Source: Oscillospiraceae bacterium
GTDB taxonomy: Bacteria > Bacillota > Clostridia > Oscillospirales > Oscillospiraceae
Length of the DNA: 64,000 bases
Reading direction: 5' to 3'
Assembly (NCBI GenBank): GCA_017538965.1
Contig: JAFYHU010000004.1
Coordinates: 46,754 to 110,753 of the forward strand
Position 1 is the stretch's first letter. Each line of letters opens with the position of its first letter. Positions 37,654-47,210 of this stretch are shown here, in pieces. Position numbers and translations under genes: made by a program. The notes below the pieces were generated by a model, which was not told where the DNA came from, made no database searches, and worked only from the letters and a program-made list of their open reading frames with translations.

Positions 37654-38919
37654 ATGAAGCCAAGGCTGGGAGTGTATGTTCACATTCCTTTCTGCGCAAG
37701 CAAATGCGGATATTGTGATTTCTATTCCCTGGCCGGCTGTGACAAGCAGATGCCGGTCTACCATAAGGCGCTGATTGAACACCTTCTCGAATCCTCGCCC
37801 GGAATACGAAACTATGAAGTGGACAGCATCTACTTCGGCGGAGGCACGCCCAGCTACTACGGTGCGGAGCGGATTCTGGAACTCTTTGATGTTCTGAAGC
37901 TCAACGGCAACGTCCGTACCGATACCGAGGTAACCGTCGAATGCAACCCGGACAGCATGGACTTCAAGGAGCTTCTCAGTCTGCGGGAGGAAGGCGTCAA
38001 CCGCCTCTCCATCGGCATTCAGGCGGCGGACGACAGCCTGCTCAAGCTGCTGGACCGGCGGCATACCTGGGCGCAGGCCTGCGCCGCCTTTGCGGACGCG
38101 CGGCGGGCGGGGTTCGACAACATCAGCGTGGACCTGATGTACGGGCTTCCGACGCAGACTGCGCGCGACTGGGCGGACACGCTGGCGAGGATTTTCGAGC
38201 TTCATCCCGAGCACATCTCGTGCTATGCGCTGAAGCTGGAAGAGGGAACGCCGATGTATGCAAACTACCGGAACTCCCCGGTGCTCCCGGATGACGACGC
38301 ACAGGCGGACATGTATTCCTATGCCGCCCAGATGCTGGAGCGCTACGGGTATCGGCAGTACGAGGTTTCCAACTTCGCGGCGCCCGGTTTCGAAAGCCGG
38401 CACAATTTAAAATACTGGCGGCTGGACGACTATATGGGCTTCGGGCCGGGGGCGCACTCGAGCGTCGGAAATCTGCGCTACAGCTTTGTACGGGACCTGA
38501 AGCAGTACAGCTACGGCATCAGCCGCAAAGTCAGCATCATTGATGAGTATGAAGAAATCGACCCGCTGGAGCGATCGGTCGAGTATCTGATGCTCGGCAT
38601 GCGCACCAGCCGGGGCGTGGAAGAGCAGGAGTACCGTGTCCGCTGCCAGAGCGACTGGAAGCCCATCCATCGCGTGCTTCAGGCCTTTGAGAAAAAAGGC
38701 TGGGCGGTCGAAGAGGAGGACGGCCGCTGGCATTTCACGGTTTCCGGCTATCTGATTTCAAATCGCCTGATCGCCGTGCTCCTCGAAGCCCAGGCCGGGG
38801 CGAGACTGGACAACACACCCTGGATGTACCGGCCGGACAGACCGGAATCGTCGCTGCGGCTTCCGAAAGGGGAGCAGGAACTGTTCACGGAGATGGCGAA
38901 AAAGGCAGGAAAGTTTTAA
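37654..38919 (+). CDS. hemW: heme chaperone HemW / radical SAM coproporphyrinogen oxidase-like
   Basis: 421 aa radical SAM enzyme. HIPFC-ASK-C-GYC-DF carries the three cysteines of the [4Fe-4S] cluster. YFGGGTPS and the HemW C-terminal domain (YEVSNFAAPG, HNLKYW, GFGPGAHS) follow. HemW, unlike HemN, lacks the fourth N-terminal cysteine, as here. It inserts or transfers heme. 3 bp separate its stop from vanW. Confidence 0.9.
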   Translation: MKPRLGVYVHIPFCASKCGYCDFYSLAGCDKQMPVYHKALIEHLLESSPGIRNYEVDSIYFGGGTPSYYGAERILELFDVLKLNGNVRTDTEVTVECNPDSMDFKELLSLREEGVNRLSIGIQAADDSLLKLLDRRHTWAQACAAFADARRAGFDNISVDLMYGLPTQTARDWADTLARIFELHPEHISCYALKLEEGTPMYANYRNSPVLPDDDAQADMYSYAAQMLERYGYRQYEVSNFAAPGFESRHNLKYWRLDDYMGFGPGAHSSVGNLRYSFVRDLKQYSYGISRKVSIIDEYEEIDPLERSVEYLMLGMRTSRGVEEQEYRVRCQSDWKPIHRVLQAFEKKGWAVEEEDGRWHFTVSGYLISNRLIAVLLEAQAGARLDNTPWMYRPDRPESSLRLPKGEQELFTEMAKKAGKF

Positions 38920-38922
38920 TTC

Positions 38923-40518
38923 ATGCATACAAACCATAGAAAACAAGCCTCGCGATTCGGCCAGGCGCTGTTTCTGGGCCTGCTGACGACGGCGATTTTC
39001 GTGTTTCTGCTTGTCGGCGGCTATGCCTGGGCGGGTTATACGGTCACCCACAACGGGCACAGCCTTCCGAAGCTCCAGATGGACGGTCTGCAGCTGGGAG
39101 ACATGACGGAGGAGGAGATTGCGCAGACGCTCCGGAATGCCGGCTGGGATGCCAGAAAGAATGTGCCGCTGACCGTGAGCTTTCCGCTGGGGCTTCAGGC
39201 GCATTTTGACCGCATGGACGCCAGAGCCGTCGTAACGGCGGAGGAGGCGGCGAAGGAGCTCTTCGCGCTTGGGCACTCGGAGAGCTGGTTCGACAATCTG
39301 AGCCGCTATCTCCGCGCGACCTTCTCCAGCGGCTACCGCGTGAAGATCGGCCCGAAGGCCCTGAACGAAAACTACATCCGTGCCAACATCCGCTCGGTCA
39401 CCGAACCCTTCCGCCAGGAGACCGCGGACGCGGAGCTCCATCTGGACCGTCAGAACGCGCTTCTTACGCTCATCAAGGGCGGCGGCAGCATCTCCCTGGA
39501 CGAGGAAAAGATTTACGCCGCCGTGTCCCAGAGCCTCCTGGGCGATGAGGAGAGCCTCACCTGGACGGAAATCGACGGCGAGGTGCGCCTGCCGGATTTT
39601 GAGAAGGTTTACGCCGACGTCTGCAGCGATCCGCGGGACGCCGCCTTCGCGGAGGACTTTACCGTGATTCCCGAGACCGTCGGAATTGACTTCAACGTTG
39701 CCGAAGCCGAGAAGGCCTGGCGCGAAGCTCTCCCCGGCGCCCGGGTGGTGATTCCGCTGGTGCTGACAGAGCCGGAGGTGACGGCGGAGGAACTGGAGGG
39801 GATGCTGTACCGGGACCGTCTGTGCTTCATGACGACGTATTACCGGGACAGCACGGAGAACCGGAAGAACAACATCCGCCTTGCCGCCTCGAAGCTTGAC
39901 GGCATCACCCTGAAGCCCGGCGAGGTGTTCTCGTACAACGAAACCATCGGCCAGCGCACGGAGGAAGCGGGCTTCCTGCTTGCGGGGGCGTATGCGGACG
40001 GGGAGAAGGTGGAGGAGATCGGCGGGGGGATCTGCCAGGTGTCCTCGACGCTGTACTGTGCGGCGATGTACGCCCAGATGACGACGGTGAGCCGGACGAA
40101 CCACTATTTCGACGTGGGCTACCTCTCCATGGGCTACGACGCGACGGTGAGCTGGAAGCAGCCGGACTACCGCTTCCGCAACGACCGGGACTATCCGGTG
40201 AAGATCGTCGCCTTCTGCGAGGACGACAGCGTGACCGTCGAATTCTGGGGCACCGACACCGACGGCACGCACGTCAGCCCCTACACCATGAAGACGGAGG
40301 TCTATGACGAGGAGTACCCCACCGTGCTGGTGGGCTACAGCGTGACGGTCGTGCGGCAGATCGTGGACGCCTCCGACAACATCCTCGCGCGCATCCAGGA
40401 GCCGACCGGCCTCTACCACCTGCACGACCAGGACATTGCCTGGCCCGAGGAAAAGCGCCTGCGCGACGCCGCCCAGACCCAGACCCAGACGTTCATCTTT
40501 GTACCCAACGCCTACTGA
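38923..40518 (+). CDS. VanW-family exported protein
   Basis: 531 aa with one N-terminal transmembrane helix (about residues 15-40), a repeated PG-binding-type region (about 60-300), and a C-terminal VanW domain (FSYNETIGQRTEEAGF, EEIGGGICQVSSTLYCAA, FRNDRDYPVKI). VanW proteins accompany some vancomycin-resistance clusters but are common in Clostridia with an undefined cell-wall role. No resistance genes are nearby. Third codon positions are almost all G or C, far more than upstream genes. Confidence 0.88.
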   Translation: MHTNHRKQASRFGQALFLGLLTTAIFVFLLVGGYAWAGYTVTHNGHSLPKLQMDGLQLGDMTEEEIAQTLRNAGWDARKNVPLTVSFPLGLQAHFDRMDARAVVTAEEAAKELFALGHSESWFDNLSRYLRATFSSGYRVKIGPKALNENYIRANIRSVTEPFRQETADAELHLDRQNALLTLIKGGGSISLDEEKIYAAVSQSLLGDEESLTWTEIDGEVRLPDFEKVYADVCSDPRDAAFAEDFTVIPETVGIDFNVAEAEKAWREALPGARVVIPLVLTEPEVTAEELEGMLYRDRLCFMTTYYRDSTENRKNNIRLAASKLDGITLKPGEVFSYNETIGQRTEEAGFLLAGAYADGEKVEEIGGGICQVSSTLYCAAMYAQMTTVSRTNHYFDVGYLSMGYDATVSWKQPDYRFRNDRDYPVKIVAFCEDDSVTVEFWGTDTDGTHVSPYTMKTEVYDEEYPTVLVGYSVTVVRQIVDASDNILARIQEPTGLYHLHDQDIAWPEEKRLRDAAQTQTQTFIFVPNAY

Positions 40519-40554
40519 TGCCTCAGCAGGCTTCCCAAAAGAAAGGAGCACCCC

Positions 40555-42492
40555 ATGACAAAACCCACATTCTATGTCACGACCCCCATCTACTATCCCT
40601 CCGACAAGCTGCACATCGGGCACACGTACTGCACGGTGGCGGCGGACACGATCGCGCGCTACAAGCGCCTGACGGGCTACGACGTCATGTTCCTGACGGG
40701 GACGGACGAGCACGGGCAGAAGATTGAGGAGAAGGCGAAGGAGGCGGGCGTCACGCCCCAGCAGTTCGTGGACCGCATCGTCACGGGCGAGGGCGGGATT
40801 CTGGACCTCTGGAAGCTGATGAACATCTCCAACGACCGCTTCATCCGCACGACGGACGACTACCACGTGGCCGCGATCCAGCGCATCTTCAAGAAGATGT
40901 ACGACAACGGCGACATCTACAAGGGCGCCTACAAGGGGAAGTACTGCACCCCCTGCGAGAGCTTCTGGACCGAGAGCCAGCTGGTGGACGGCAAGTGCCC
41001 CGACTGCGGCCGCCCGGTGCACGACGCGGAGGAGGAGGCCTACTTCTTCCGCCTCTCGAAGTACGCCGAGCCCGTGCAGAAGCTGCTGGAGTCGGGCACC
41101 TTCCTGGAGCCCGCCTCGCGCGTCAACGAGATGATCAACAACTTCATCAAGCCGGGGCTGGAGGACCTCTGCGTCTCGCGCACGAGCTTCTCCTGGGGCG
41201 TACCGGTGGACTTTGACCCGGGCCACGTGGTCTACGTCTGGGTGGACGCGCTCTTCAACTACGCCACGGCCCTGGGCTACATGAACGACCGCTACCACGA
41301 CTTCGACAAGTACTGGCCGCCCCACAACATCGTGGGCAAGGAGATCGTCCGCTTCCACTCGATCATCTGGCCGGCGATGCTCATGAGCGTGGGCGAGCCG
41401 GTGCCGGCGAAGGTCTACGGCCACGGCTGGCTGATCATCGACGGCGGCAAGATGTCCAAGTCCAAGGGCAACGTGGTCGACCCCTACCTGCTGGCCGGGA
41501 AGTTCGGGGTGGACGCCCTGCGCTTCTTCCTGCTGCGCACCTTCCCCTTCGGCACGGACGGCAACTTCACCAACGAGCTGCTCATCAACACCATCAACGC
41601 CGACCTCGCCAACTCCCTCGGCAACCTCGTCTCCCGCACCACCGCCATGATCGAGAAGTACTTCGGCGGCACCCTGCCCCCCGAGCGCGAGGCCGACCCG
41701 CTGGACGACGAGCTGCTCGGCATGATCGCCTCGACGGCCGGACGCTACGAAAAGCAGATGGACGCCTTCCAGCTCCACCTCGGGCTGGAGGAGGTCTTCC
41801 GCCTCATCGGCCGCGCCAACAAGTACATCGACGAGACCATGCCCTGGGTCCTCGCGAAGGACGAAGCCCGCGCGCCGCGCCTCGCGACCGTGCTCTACAA
41901 CCTCCTCGAAGCCCTCCGCGTCTCGCTCATCCTGCTCACGCCCTTCATCCCCGACAGCTGCGAGAAGGCCTTCGCGCAGATCGGCGCGGAAGGGGACTGC
42001 CGCAGCTGGGAGAAGGCGGCCGTCTACGGCGCCCTGCCCGCGGACGTAAAAGTAACAAAAGGTGACACGCTCTTCCCGCGCATCGACGCGGCGAAGATGC
42101 TCGAGGAGCTCGAGGCCATGAACAAACCCGCCCCGACCGCCGACCCCGTCCTCCCGGACGTCTCCATCGACGACTTCGCACGCTGCGACATGCGCGTCGT
42201 GAAGATTCTCTCCTGCGAGGCCGTGAAGAAGTCGCAGAAGCTGCTGAAGTTCAGCTGCGACGACGGCTCCGGCACCCCGCGCCAGATCCTCTCCGGCATC
42301 CACGCCTTCTACGAGCCCGAGCAGCTGGTCGGGAAGAAGGTCGCCGCCATCCTGAACCTGCCCCCGCGGAAGATGATGGGGCTGGACTCCAACGGCATGC
42401 TGCTCTCGGCCGTGCGCACCGTGGACGGGAAGGAAGACCTGCACCTGATGATCGTCGGCGACGACGTCCCCGTCGGCTCCCGCCTCTGCTGA
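40555..42492 (+). CDS. metG: methionyl-tRNA synthetase with C-terminal tRNA-binding domain
   Basis: 645 aa. Class I motifs: HIGH (residues 20-23) and KMSKS (299-303). A single zinc knuckle, CTPC...CPDC, sits in the connective-peptide region. After the anticodon-binding domain, residues 540-645 form the EMAP/Trbp111-like tRNA-binding domain (DDFARCDMRVVKI). It charges tRNA-Met. Very GC-rich at third positions, like vanW just upstream. Confidence 0.97.
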   Translation: MTKPTFYVTTPIYYPSDKLHIGHTYCTVAADTIARYKRLTGYDVMFLTGTDEHGQKIEEKAKEAGVTPQQFVDRIVTGEGGILDLWKLMNISNDRFIRTTDDYHVAAIQRIFKKMYDNGDIYKGAYKGKYCTPCESFWTESQLVDGKCPDCGRPVHDAEEEAYFFRLSKYAEPVQKLLESGTFLEPASRVNEMINNFIKPGLEDLCVSRTSFSWGVPVDFDPGHVVYVWVDALFNYATALGYMNDRYHDFDKYWPPHNIVGKEIVRFHSIIWPAMLMSVGEPVPAKVYGHGWLIIDGGKMSKSKGNVVDPYLLAGKFGVDALRFFLLRTFPFGTDGNFTNELLINTINADLANSLGNLVSRTTAMIEKYFGGTLPPEREADPLDDELLGMIASTAGRYEKQMDAFQLHLGLEEVFRLIGRANKYIDETMPWVLAKDEARAPRLATVLYNLLEALRVSLILLTPFIPDSCEKAFAQIGAEGDCRSWEKAAVYGALPADVKVTKGDTLFPRIDAAKMLEELEAMNKPAPTADPVLPDVSIDDFARCDMRVVKILSCEAVKKSQKLLKFSCDDGSGTPRQILSGIHAFYEPEQLVGKKVAAILNLPPRKMMGLDSNGMLLSAVRTVDGKEDLHLMIVGDDVPVGSRLC

Positions 42493-42511
42493 AAACTACA
42501 CGCAAAAGCCC

Positions 42512-42547
42512 ACACCCCGGTGACAGACTGTCGCCGGGGTGTTTTTT
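42512..42547 (+). terminator. metG terminator
   Basis: ACACCCCGG (42512-42520) and CCGGGGTGT (42534-42542) followed by TTTTTT. Confidence 0.88.
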
Positions 42548-42672
42548 AAGATTTCTTAATGTGCAAAAACGGAAAATCTATGTTAAACTGTACAAAAAGA
42601 GTCAATTTAAAGACAGCAAAAGAAGATACAAAAAACAAATTGAAAAAATTTCTTAATTTTGTAAATTTCTAC

Positions 42673-42701
42673 TTGCATTTTGTTTACTTTTGTAATAGAA
42701 T
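42673..42701 (+). promoter_or_regulatory. promoter of LysM gene
   Basis: TTGCAT (42673-42678), 17-bp spacer, TAGAAT (42696-42701) in a 150-bp AT-rich tract. Confidence 0.6.
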
Positions 42702-42761
42702 TGTAACTACTCAAATAGGAGACATCTGTCTATGCCTATTCTGTACCGGGAGGTCAGCGAT

Positions 42762-43772
42762 ATGAAGAAAAGTGTTGTACGTGTCCTGCTCAGCGTCTGT
42801 GTGGCTGCCATGCTGCTCAGCTGCCTGGGGATTACCGCTTTTGCCGATAACATCACCTATACGGTCAAGTCGGGTGATACGGTCTACGGGATCTGCCAGA
42901 GGCTTGGCATCGATTTTGCCAAGAACGAAGCCTGGATCAAGCAGACCAATAATATTACGAATTATAAGGGACTCAGAGTCGGACAGGTTCTGACGCTTCC
43001 GGGAAACGGAACCACGACGGCTGGTGCCACAACTGGTGTTACAAATTTTACTGCGATCGCAAACGCAACGGTTACGACGGCTTCCGGTGTCAAGACCGGA
43101 GACATCGTTGTCAGTTATCTGATCAATCACAAGCTGCTGGCCGGCGAAACGGTTGGCGCGGTCTGCGCGAAGTACGGCGTGGATTTTGATTCCAATGCGG
43201 CGACCATCAAAGCACTGTCCGGGATTACCAACTGGTATACGATTCCGGTCGGCAAAGTGATCGTTATTCCCAGCCTGACGGCTCCTACCAGCGGCACCTA
43301 TACGGCCATTGTCGGTCATAAGGTCGTTGGCGGCGATACGGTTGCTGCCATCTGTGCCAGCTATGGTGTCGATTACGGCAAGAACATCGAGACACTGAAG
43401 GCGCTCAACAATACGGCCAACCTGAATGTCATCCGGGTCGGACAGTATTTCTATCTGCCGGTTTCCGGATCGGTAACTCCTACGCCCAGCCCGACACCGA
43501 CACCCACTCCTACACCCACGCCTGTTACGAATGATCTGAAGGTCAACAGTTCAGGCCACGGTACCTTCAGTCTGACAGTCAACGGTGTCGAAGTACAAAC
43601 CGCAACTTCGGGTCAGACTGTAAAGATTGTTACAAAGCCGGCGACCGGATTTAAGGTCAGCAGCATCAGCGTTGTGAGAACCGATACGAACGAAGCGGTC
43701 ACGGTGACGGACAGCAGCTTTGTCATGCCCTATGCACCGGTGCGTGTAACCGTCAATTTTGTGGCCAAGTAA
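42762..43772 (+). CDS. secreted protein with three LysM domains
   Basis: 336 aa from the ATG at 42762 (GGGAGG upstream; the open frame starts 10 codons earlier). Signal peptide cleaved near AFA-DN (residue 28). Three LysM units follow (TYTVKSGDTVYGICQRLG; HKLLAGETVGAVCAKYG; HKVVGGDTVAAICASYG), then a Pro-Thr linker (TPTPSPTPTPTP) and a C-terminal domain of about 85 residues with a VKIVTKPATGFKV segment like an InlB-type B-repeat. It binds peptidoglycan outside the cell. No catalytic domain was recognised. Confidence 0.88.
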   Translation: MKKSVVRVLLSVCVAAMLLSCLGITAFADNITYTVKSGDTVYGICQRLGIDFAKNEAWIKQTNNITNYKGLRVGQVLTLPGNGTTTAGATTGVTNFTAIANATVTTASGVKTGDIVVSYLINHKLLAGETVGAVCAKYGVDFDSNAATIKALSGITNWYTIPVGKVIVIPSLTAPTSGTYTAIVGHKVVGGDTVAAICASYGVDYGKNIETLKALNNTANLNVIRVGQYFYLPVSGSVTPTPSPTPTPTPTPTPVTNDLKVNSSGHGTFSLTVNGVEVQTATSGQTVKIVTKPATGFKVSSISVVRTDTNEAVTVTDSSFVMPYAPVRVTVNFVAK

Positions 43773-43816
43773 GATAACTTAACCTGCAAATCCGGTCTGC
43801 TGCCGCAGACTGACCG

Positions 43817-43853
43817 AACTCCTGCTGTCCCTGATTGGACGGCAGGAGTTTTC
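43817..43853 (+). terminator. hairpin terminator after LysM gene
   Basis: AACTCCTGC-T-GTCC and GGAC-G-GCAGGAGTT with a six-base loop, then TTTC. Confidence 0.65.
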
Positions 43854-43863
43854 AGCTTCTCCC

Positions 43864-43892
43864 TTGTTTTTCGAAGCGCGTTATGATATCAT
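43864..43892 (+). promoter_or_regulatory. promoter of nfeD-SPFH-hexokinase unit
   Basis: TTGTTT (43864-43869), 17-bp spacer, TATCAT (43887-43892). Confidence 0.6.
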
Positions 43893-43933
43893 ACGAAAAG
43901 ACAAAACCAATTTGCTGAGAGGAGGAATGTGCT

Positions 43934-44389
43934 TTGATACTGGGCGGAGCTGTTCAGATGTCTGTTTTCTGGCTGGTTGCCATGGTGGTGCTGCTGCTCA
44001 TCGAAGCGCTGGTCCCCGGGCTGATTTCCATCTGGTTTGCCCTGGGCGCTCTTGCGGCGCTGATCGCGGCGCTGTTCCATGCCCCATTCTGGCTGCAGCT
44101 GGTCTGGTTCCTGGTTGTTTCCATTCTTACCCTGGTTCTGACTAGACCGCTGGTCCGGAAGTATGTCAACAGCCGTGTTACCCCGACCAATGCGGACATG
44201 GGAATCGGGAAGGATGCCGTGGTGACGGAGAGTATTGACAACCTTCAGGAAAAGGGAGCTGTCCGTCTGGACGGGAAGATCTGGTCTGCGCGGATGGCGG
44301 AAGAAAACGAAACGGCCGAAGCCGGAGAGACCGTGCGGGTCCTCCGGATTGAAGGGGTCAAACTGATCGTAACGAAAATCAAACAGTAA
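43934..44389 (+). CDS. NfeD-like membrane protein
   Basis: 151 aa starting at TTG with GAGGAGG 9 bp upstream; an ATG at 43958 is an alternative. Two or three transmembrane helices in residues 8-75 precede a C-terminal OB-fold (VVTESIDNLQEKGAVRLDGKIWSAR). Short NfeD proteins work with an SPFH partner, which is encoded 23 bp downstream. The pair is thought to organise membrane domains or protein quality control. Confidence 0.88.
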   Translation: MILGGAVQMSVFWLVAMVVLLLIEALVPGLISIWFALGALAALIAALFHAPFWLQLVWFLVVSILTLVLTRPLVRKYVNSRVTPTNADMGIGKDAVVTESIDNLQEKGAVRLDGKIWSARMAEENETAEAGETVRVLRIEGVKLIVTKIKQ

Positions 44390-44412
44390 TTCATAAACGA
44401 GGAGGATTTATT

Positions 44413-45306
44413 ATGGGTATTGTTGCTCTGGCTCTTATTCTGCTGCTGGTACTGATTCTTGTTCGGAATATCCGGATTGTCCAGCAGGCAAAGGCGTATG
44501 TGGTTGAGCGTCTCGGCGCTTATAAAACCACCTGGAATGTGGGCATCCACTTCAAAGTCCCGTTTATCGAGCGCGTTGCCAAAATTGTCACGCTGAAGGA
44601 GCAGGTGGCCGATTTTCCGCCGCAGCCCGTGATCACCAAGGATAACGTCACGATGCAGATTGATACGGTCGTCTATTTCCAGATTACCGATCCGAAGCTC
44701 TATACCTACGGCATTGAACAGCCGATGGTCGCCATAGAGAATCTCGCTGCGACGACCCTGCGTAATATCATCGGCGATCTGGAACTGGACCAGTGCCTGA
44801 CCAGCCGCGATATCATCAACACCCAGATGCGTTCCATTCTGGATGAGGCGACTGACCCCTGGGGCATCAAGGTCAACCGCGTTGAACTGAAGAACATTCT
44901 GCCGCCGAAAGAGATCCAGAATGCGATGGAGAAGCAGATGAAGGCAGAGCGCGAACGCCGAGAGGCCATTCTGAAGGCGGAAGGTGAAAAGCGGGCCGCC
45001 ATTCTGGAAGCCGAAGGTGAGAAGGAATCGGCCATTTTGCGCGCAGACGCGAAAAAGCAACAGCAGATTCTGGAAGCCGAAGGCGAAGCGGAAGCGATCC
45101 TGAAGGTACAGACCGCAACGGCAGAAGGCATTCGCCTGATTAACGAGGCGGCACCGTCGGAGGCCGTCCTGCGCATCAAGGCACTGGAAGCCTTCTCGAG
45201 TGCGGCCAACGGGACGGCTACCAAGATCATCATTCCAAGTGAGATTCAGGGTCTGGCCGGTCTCGCGGCCGGTGTGATTGAAGGCGTGAAAGAGGAAAAG
45301 AAATAA
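44413..45306 (+). CDS. SPFH/Band 7 membrane protein (QmcA-like)
   Basis: 297 aa: one N-terminal transmembrane helix, the SPFH domain (YVVERLGAYKTTW, FPPQPVITKDNVTMQIDTVVYFQI), then a long Glu/Ala/Lys-rich helix (about 175-245) and a hydrophobic end. Stomatin/QmcA-type proteins oligomerise at the membrane. Encoded beside NfeD as is common, followed after 2 bp by the hexokinase start. Confidence 0.92.
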   Translation: MGIVALALILLLVLILVRNIRIVQQAKAYVVERLGAYKTTWNVGIHFKVPFIERVAKIVTLKEQVADFPPQPVITKDNVTMQIDTVVYFQITDPKLYTYGIEQPMVAIENLAATTLRNIIGDLELDQCLTSRDIINTQMRSILDEATDPWGIKVNRVELKNILPPKEIQNAMEKQMKAERERREAILKAEGEKRAAILEAEGEKESAILRADAKKQQQILEAEGEAEAILKVQTATAEGIRLINEAAPSEAVLRIKALEAFSSAANGTATKIIIPSEIQGLAGLAAGVIEGVKEEKK

Positions 45307-45308
45307 TA

Positions 45309-46577
45309 ATGGCAACAGCTGCAGAGGCGTTTCTCATTCGATATGGGATGGTTAATCCGGCCTTCGATATCCAGGCCTGTGCCGCCAAAATGTGCGGCGA
45401 AATGGAACGGGGACTGAAGGGAGAGCATAGCTCATACCCGATGATTCCGACTTATCTGAAGACCTCCGGCAAGGTACCGGAAGGGGAATATGTTGCCGTG
45501 ATCGATGCGGGCGGCACCAACTTTCGAAGCGCGCTTGCCCACTTTGAAAACGGCTGCTGCCATGTCGAGCAGGTGAAAAAGATCGGCATGCCGGGCATTG
45601 AAAAACCGGTGAGCTGGGAAGAGTTTATCTCTTTTGTAGCGGATGCCGTAGATCCTTTCATGGATCGGGCGGATAAAATCGGCTTCTGCTTTTCCTATTC
45701 TGCGGATATCACTCCGGAGATAGACGGTCGTGTGAATGAGATTGACAAGGAAGTCGTGATTACAGGCTGCGAGGGTCGACTGGTCGGCGCCGACCTCTGC
45801 CGGGAGCTTGCGCGCCGCGGATACTCCGGGAAGCGTGCGGTAATCATCAATGACACGGCTGCGGTTCAGCTCGGAGGTATGGCAAAGCACTTGAATGACG
45901 GCTTTGTCAGCTGCTTCGGGCAGGTCAGCGGAACAGGTACCAATACCTGCGCCGCGGTACCCGGCCGCAAGATTGGAAAAATTGAACAGGCTTTCGACAT
46001 GATCGTCAATTTTGAGTGCGGAAGCTATGAAGGTCTGGAACAGGGCCTGTTTGATCGTGAGCTGGATGAAAACAGCCATAACCCCGGGAAAAAGCATCTC
46101 GAGAAGATGACAGCCGGCGTCTATCTCGGCGAACTGTGCCATCTGGCATTGTGCCGTGCGGTGGCCGACGGACTGCTGAGCGAGGAATGCGGCGAGAAAC
46201 TTCGAACCTTGCCGGTTCTGACATCGGCGGAAGCGGATGCATTCTCCTGCGGGAAGGGAATGGAAGACTTTACGTACAGACTGCAGGATGCGGCTTTCAT
46301 CAAAGATCTGGCAGGAATTCTGTTCTGCCGTTCGGCTCGGCTGATGTGTGCAAACCTGATCGCCATGGCAGAGCTGACCGATGCCGGGCGAGATGGCCCC
46401 ACAGCCGTTTTTGCCGAAGGCTCGCTGGTACAGCACAGTCATCTGTATGCACCGGAGCTCAGGCGCCTGCTCAAAGAACACATGCAGGAAGAACTGGGAC
46501 GCGATGTACAGCTGGTGATCGAAGAAGACTCTACGCTGCCCGGTGCGGCCGCTGCCGCCCTGTTGAATCTGCATTAA
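45309..46577 (+). CDS. eukaryote-type hexokinase
   Basis: 422 aa. Motifs of the hexokinase family rather than bacterial ROK glucokinases: phosphate 1 IDAGGTNFRS (Asp66), phosphate region IINDTAAV (Asp182), NFECGSYEG, and EKMTAGVYLGEL (265-276), which is diagnostic. Length fits a single hexokinase domain. It phosphorylates hexoses with ATP in the cytosol. It starts 2 bp after the SPFH stop, so it is probably cotranscribed. Such hexokinases are uncommon in bacteria but known in some Clostridia and Bacteroides lineages. Confidence 0.88.
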   Translation: MATAAEAFLIRYGMVNPAFDIQACAAKMCGEMERGLKGEHSSYPMIPTYLKTSGKVPEGEYVAVIDAGGTNFRSALAHFENGCCHVEQVKKIGMPGIEKPVSWEEFISFVADAVDPFMDRADKIGFCFSYSADITPEIDGRVNEIDKEVVITGCEGRLVGADLCRELARRGYSGKRAVIINDTAAVQLGGMAKHLNDGFVSCFGQVSGTGTNTCAAVPGRKIGKIEQAFDMIVNFECGSYEGLEQGLFDRELDENSHNPGKKHLEKMTAGVYLGELCHLALCRAVADGLLSEECGEKLRTLPVLTSAEADAFSCGKGMEDFTYRLQDAAFIKDLAGILFCRSARLMCANLIAMAELTDAGRDGPTAVFAEGSLVQHSHLYAPELRRLLKEHMQEELGRDVQLVIEEDSTLPGAAAAALLNLH

Positions 46578-46579
46578 AC

Positions 46580-46615
46580 AAGAACTGCCGGCTGAGCGCT
46601 CAGCCGGCAGTTCTT
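46580..46615. terminator. perfect bidirectional terminator
   Basis: AAGAACTGCCGGCTGAGC and its exact reverse complement, an 18-bp stem, between the converging hexokinase and gtrA. The gtrA stop lies within it. Confidence 0.88.
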
Positions 46616-47046
46616 TCGTCCCGCGCCTGTTTCTTTTTCGCAATGCTGTTGGTGTCAAGACTGTCCCGAAATACAACAAATCGATCATAAAGGAATTCCA
46701 GGACAAAGTTCAGCGCCATGTTGATGCCGGTGACAAGGTATTCATTCCATCCCAGCCCTTCCGCGAGCCAGTTGCCGAAGAGAGTACTGGAAGGGGTGAA
46801 GATCAGATAAAAGAGAAATACCTTGGCCATTGCCACAGGCACATTGTTGGCGGAACGGAAGGTGTAACGCCTGTTAAGAGTAAAGTTCCAGAGAACAGAG
46901 AGAATCAGAGCAATCAGGTAGCAGGGCCAGTACGGCCATCCGAGCGTTTCGTTCAGAAGCGCAAAGGAGACGATTTCAATGATCCCGGCCGAGACGGAGA
47001 AGAGAAGAAACTTCAGCGAGCGCAAAAGCTCGGTTTTTTTGTTCAT
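46600..47046 (-). CDS. GtrA-family membrane protein
   Basis: 148 aa from the ATG at 47046 (GGAAAG upstream, weak); a longer open frame adds 42 atypical residues. Four transmembrane helices, the GtrA pattern beginning LKFLLFSVSAGIIEIVSF with WNFTLNRRYTF between helices 2 and 3. GtrA proteins are thought to flip lipid-linked sugars for surface glycosylation. Monocistronic. Confidence 0.85.
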   Translation of the reverse strand: MNKKTELLRSLKFLLFSVSAGIIEIVSFALLNETLGWPYWPCYLIALILSVLWNFTLNRRYTFRSANNVPVAMAKVFLFYLIFTPSSTLFGNWLAEGLGWNEYLVTGINMALNFVLEFLYDRFVVFRDSLDTNSIAKKKQARDERTAG

Positions 47047-47210
47047 GCTACGCCAGCTTTCCGGTTTGATGACAGCGTCATTATGCCTTTTTAAAGAGAA
47101 AAAGTCAAGAAATAGGAAGGCTTTTACGCTGCAAACCGAGAAGATCGGGAGCGTTTTCGGCAAAAACAACAAAACAATTGTTAATAATCTATGAAATCTG
47201 TAAATTATGC

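Noticed and set aside
38923-40518. Vancomycin-resistance gene
   Set aside because: VanW proteins alone do not confer resistance and no vanH, vanA/B, vanX or vanRS-type gene is nearby.
38758-42444. 1228-codon open frame on the minus strand
   Set aside because: It lies exactly antisense to vanW and metG, has no ribosome-binding site, and its Val/His/Leu/Gly-rich sequence is a by-product of extreme G/C third positions.
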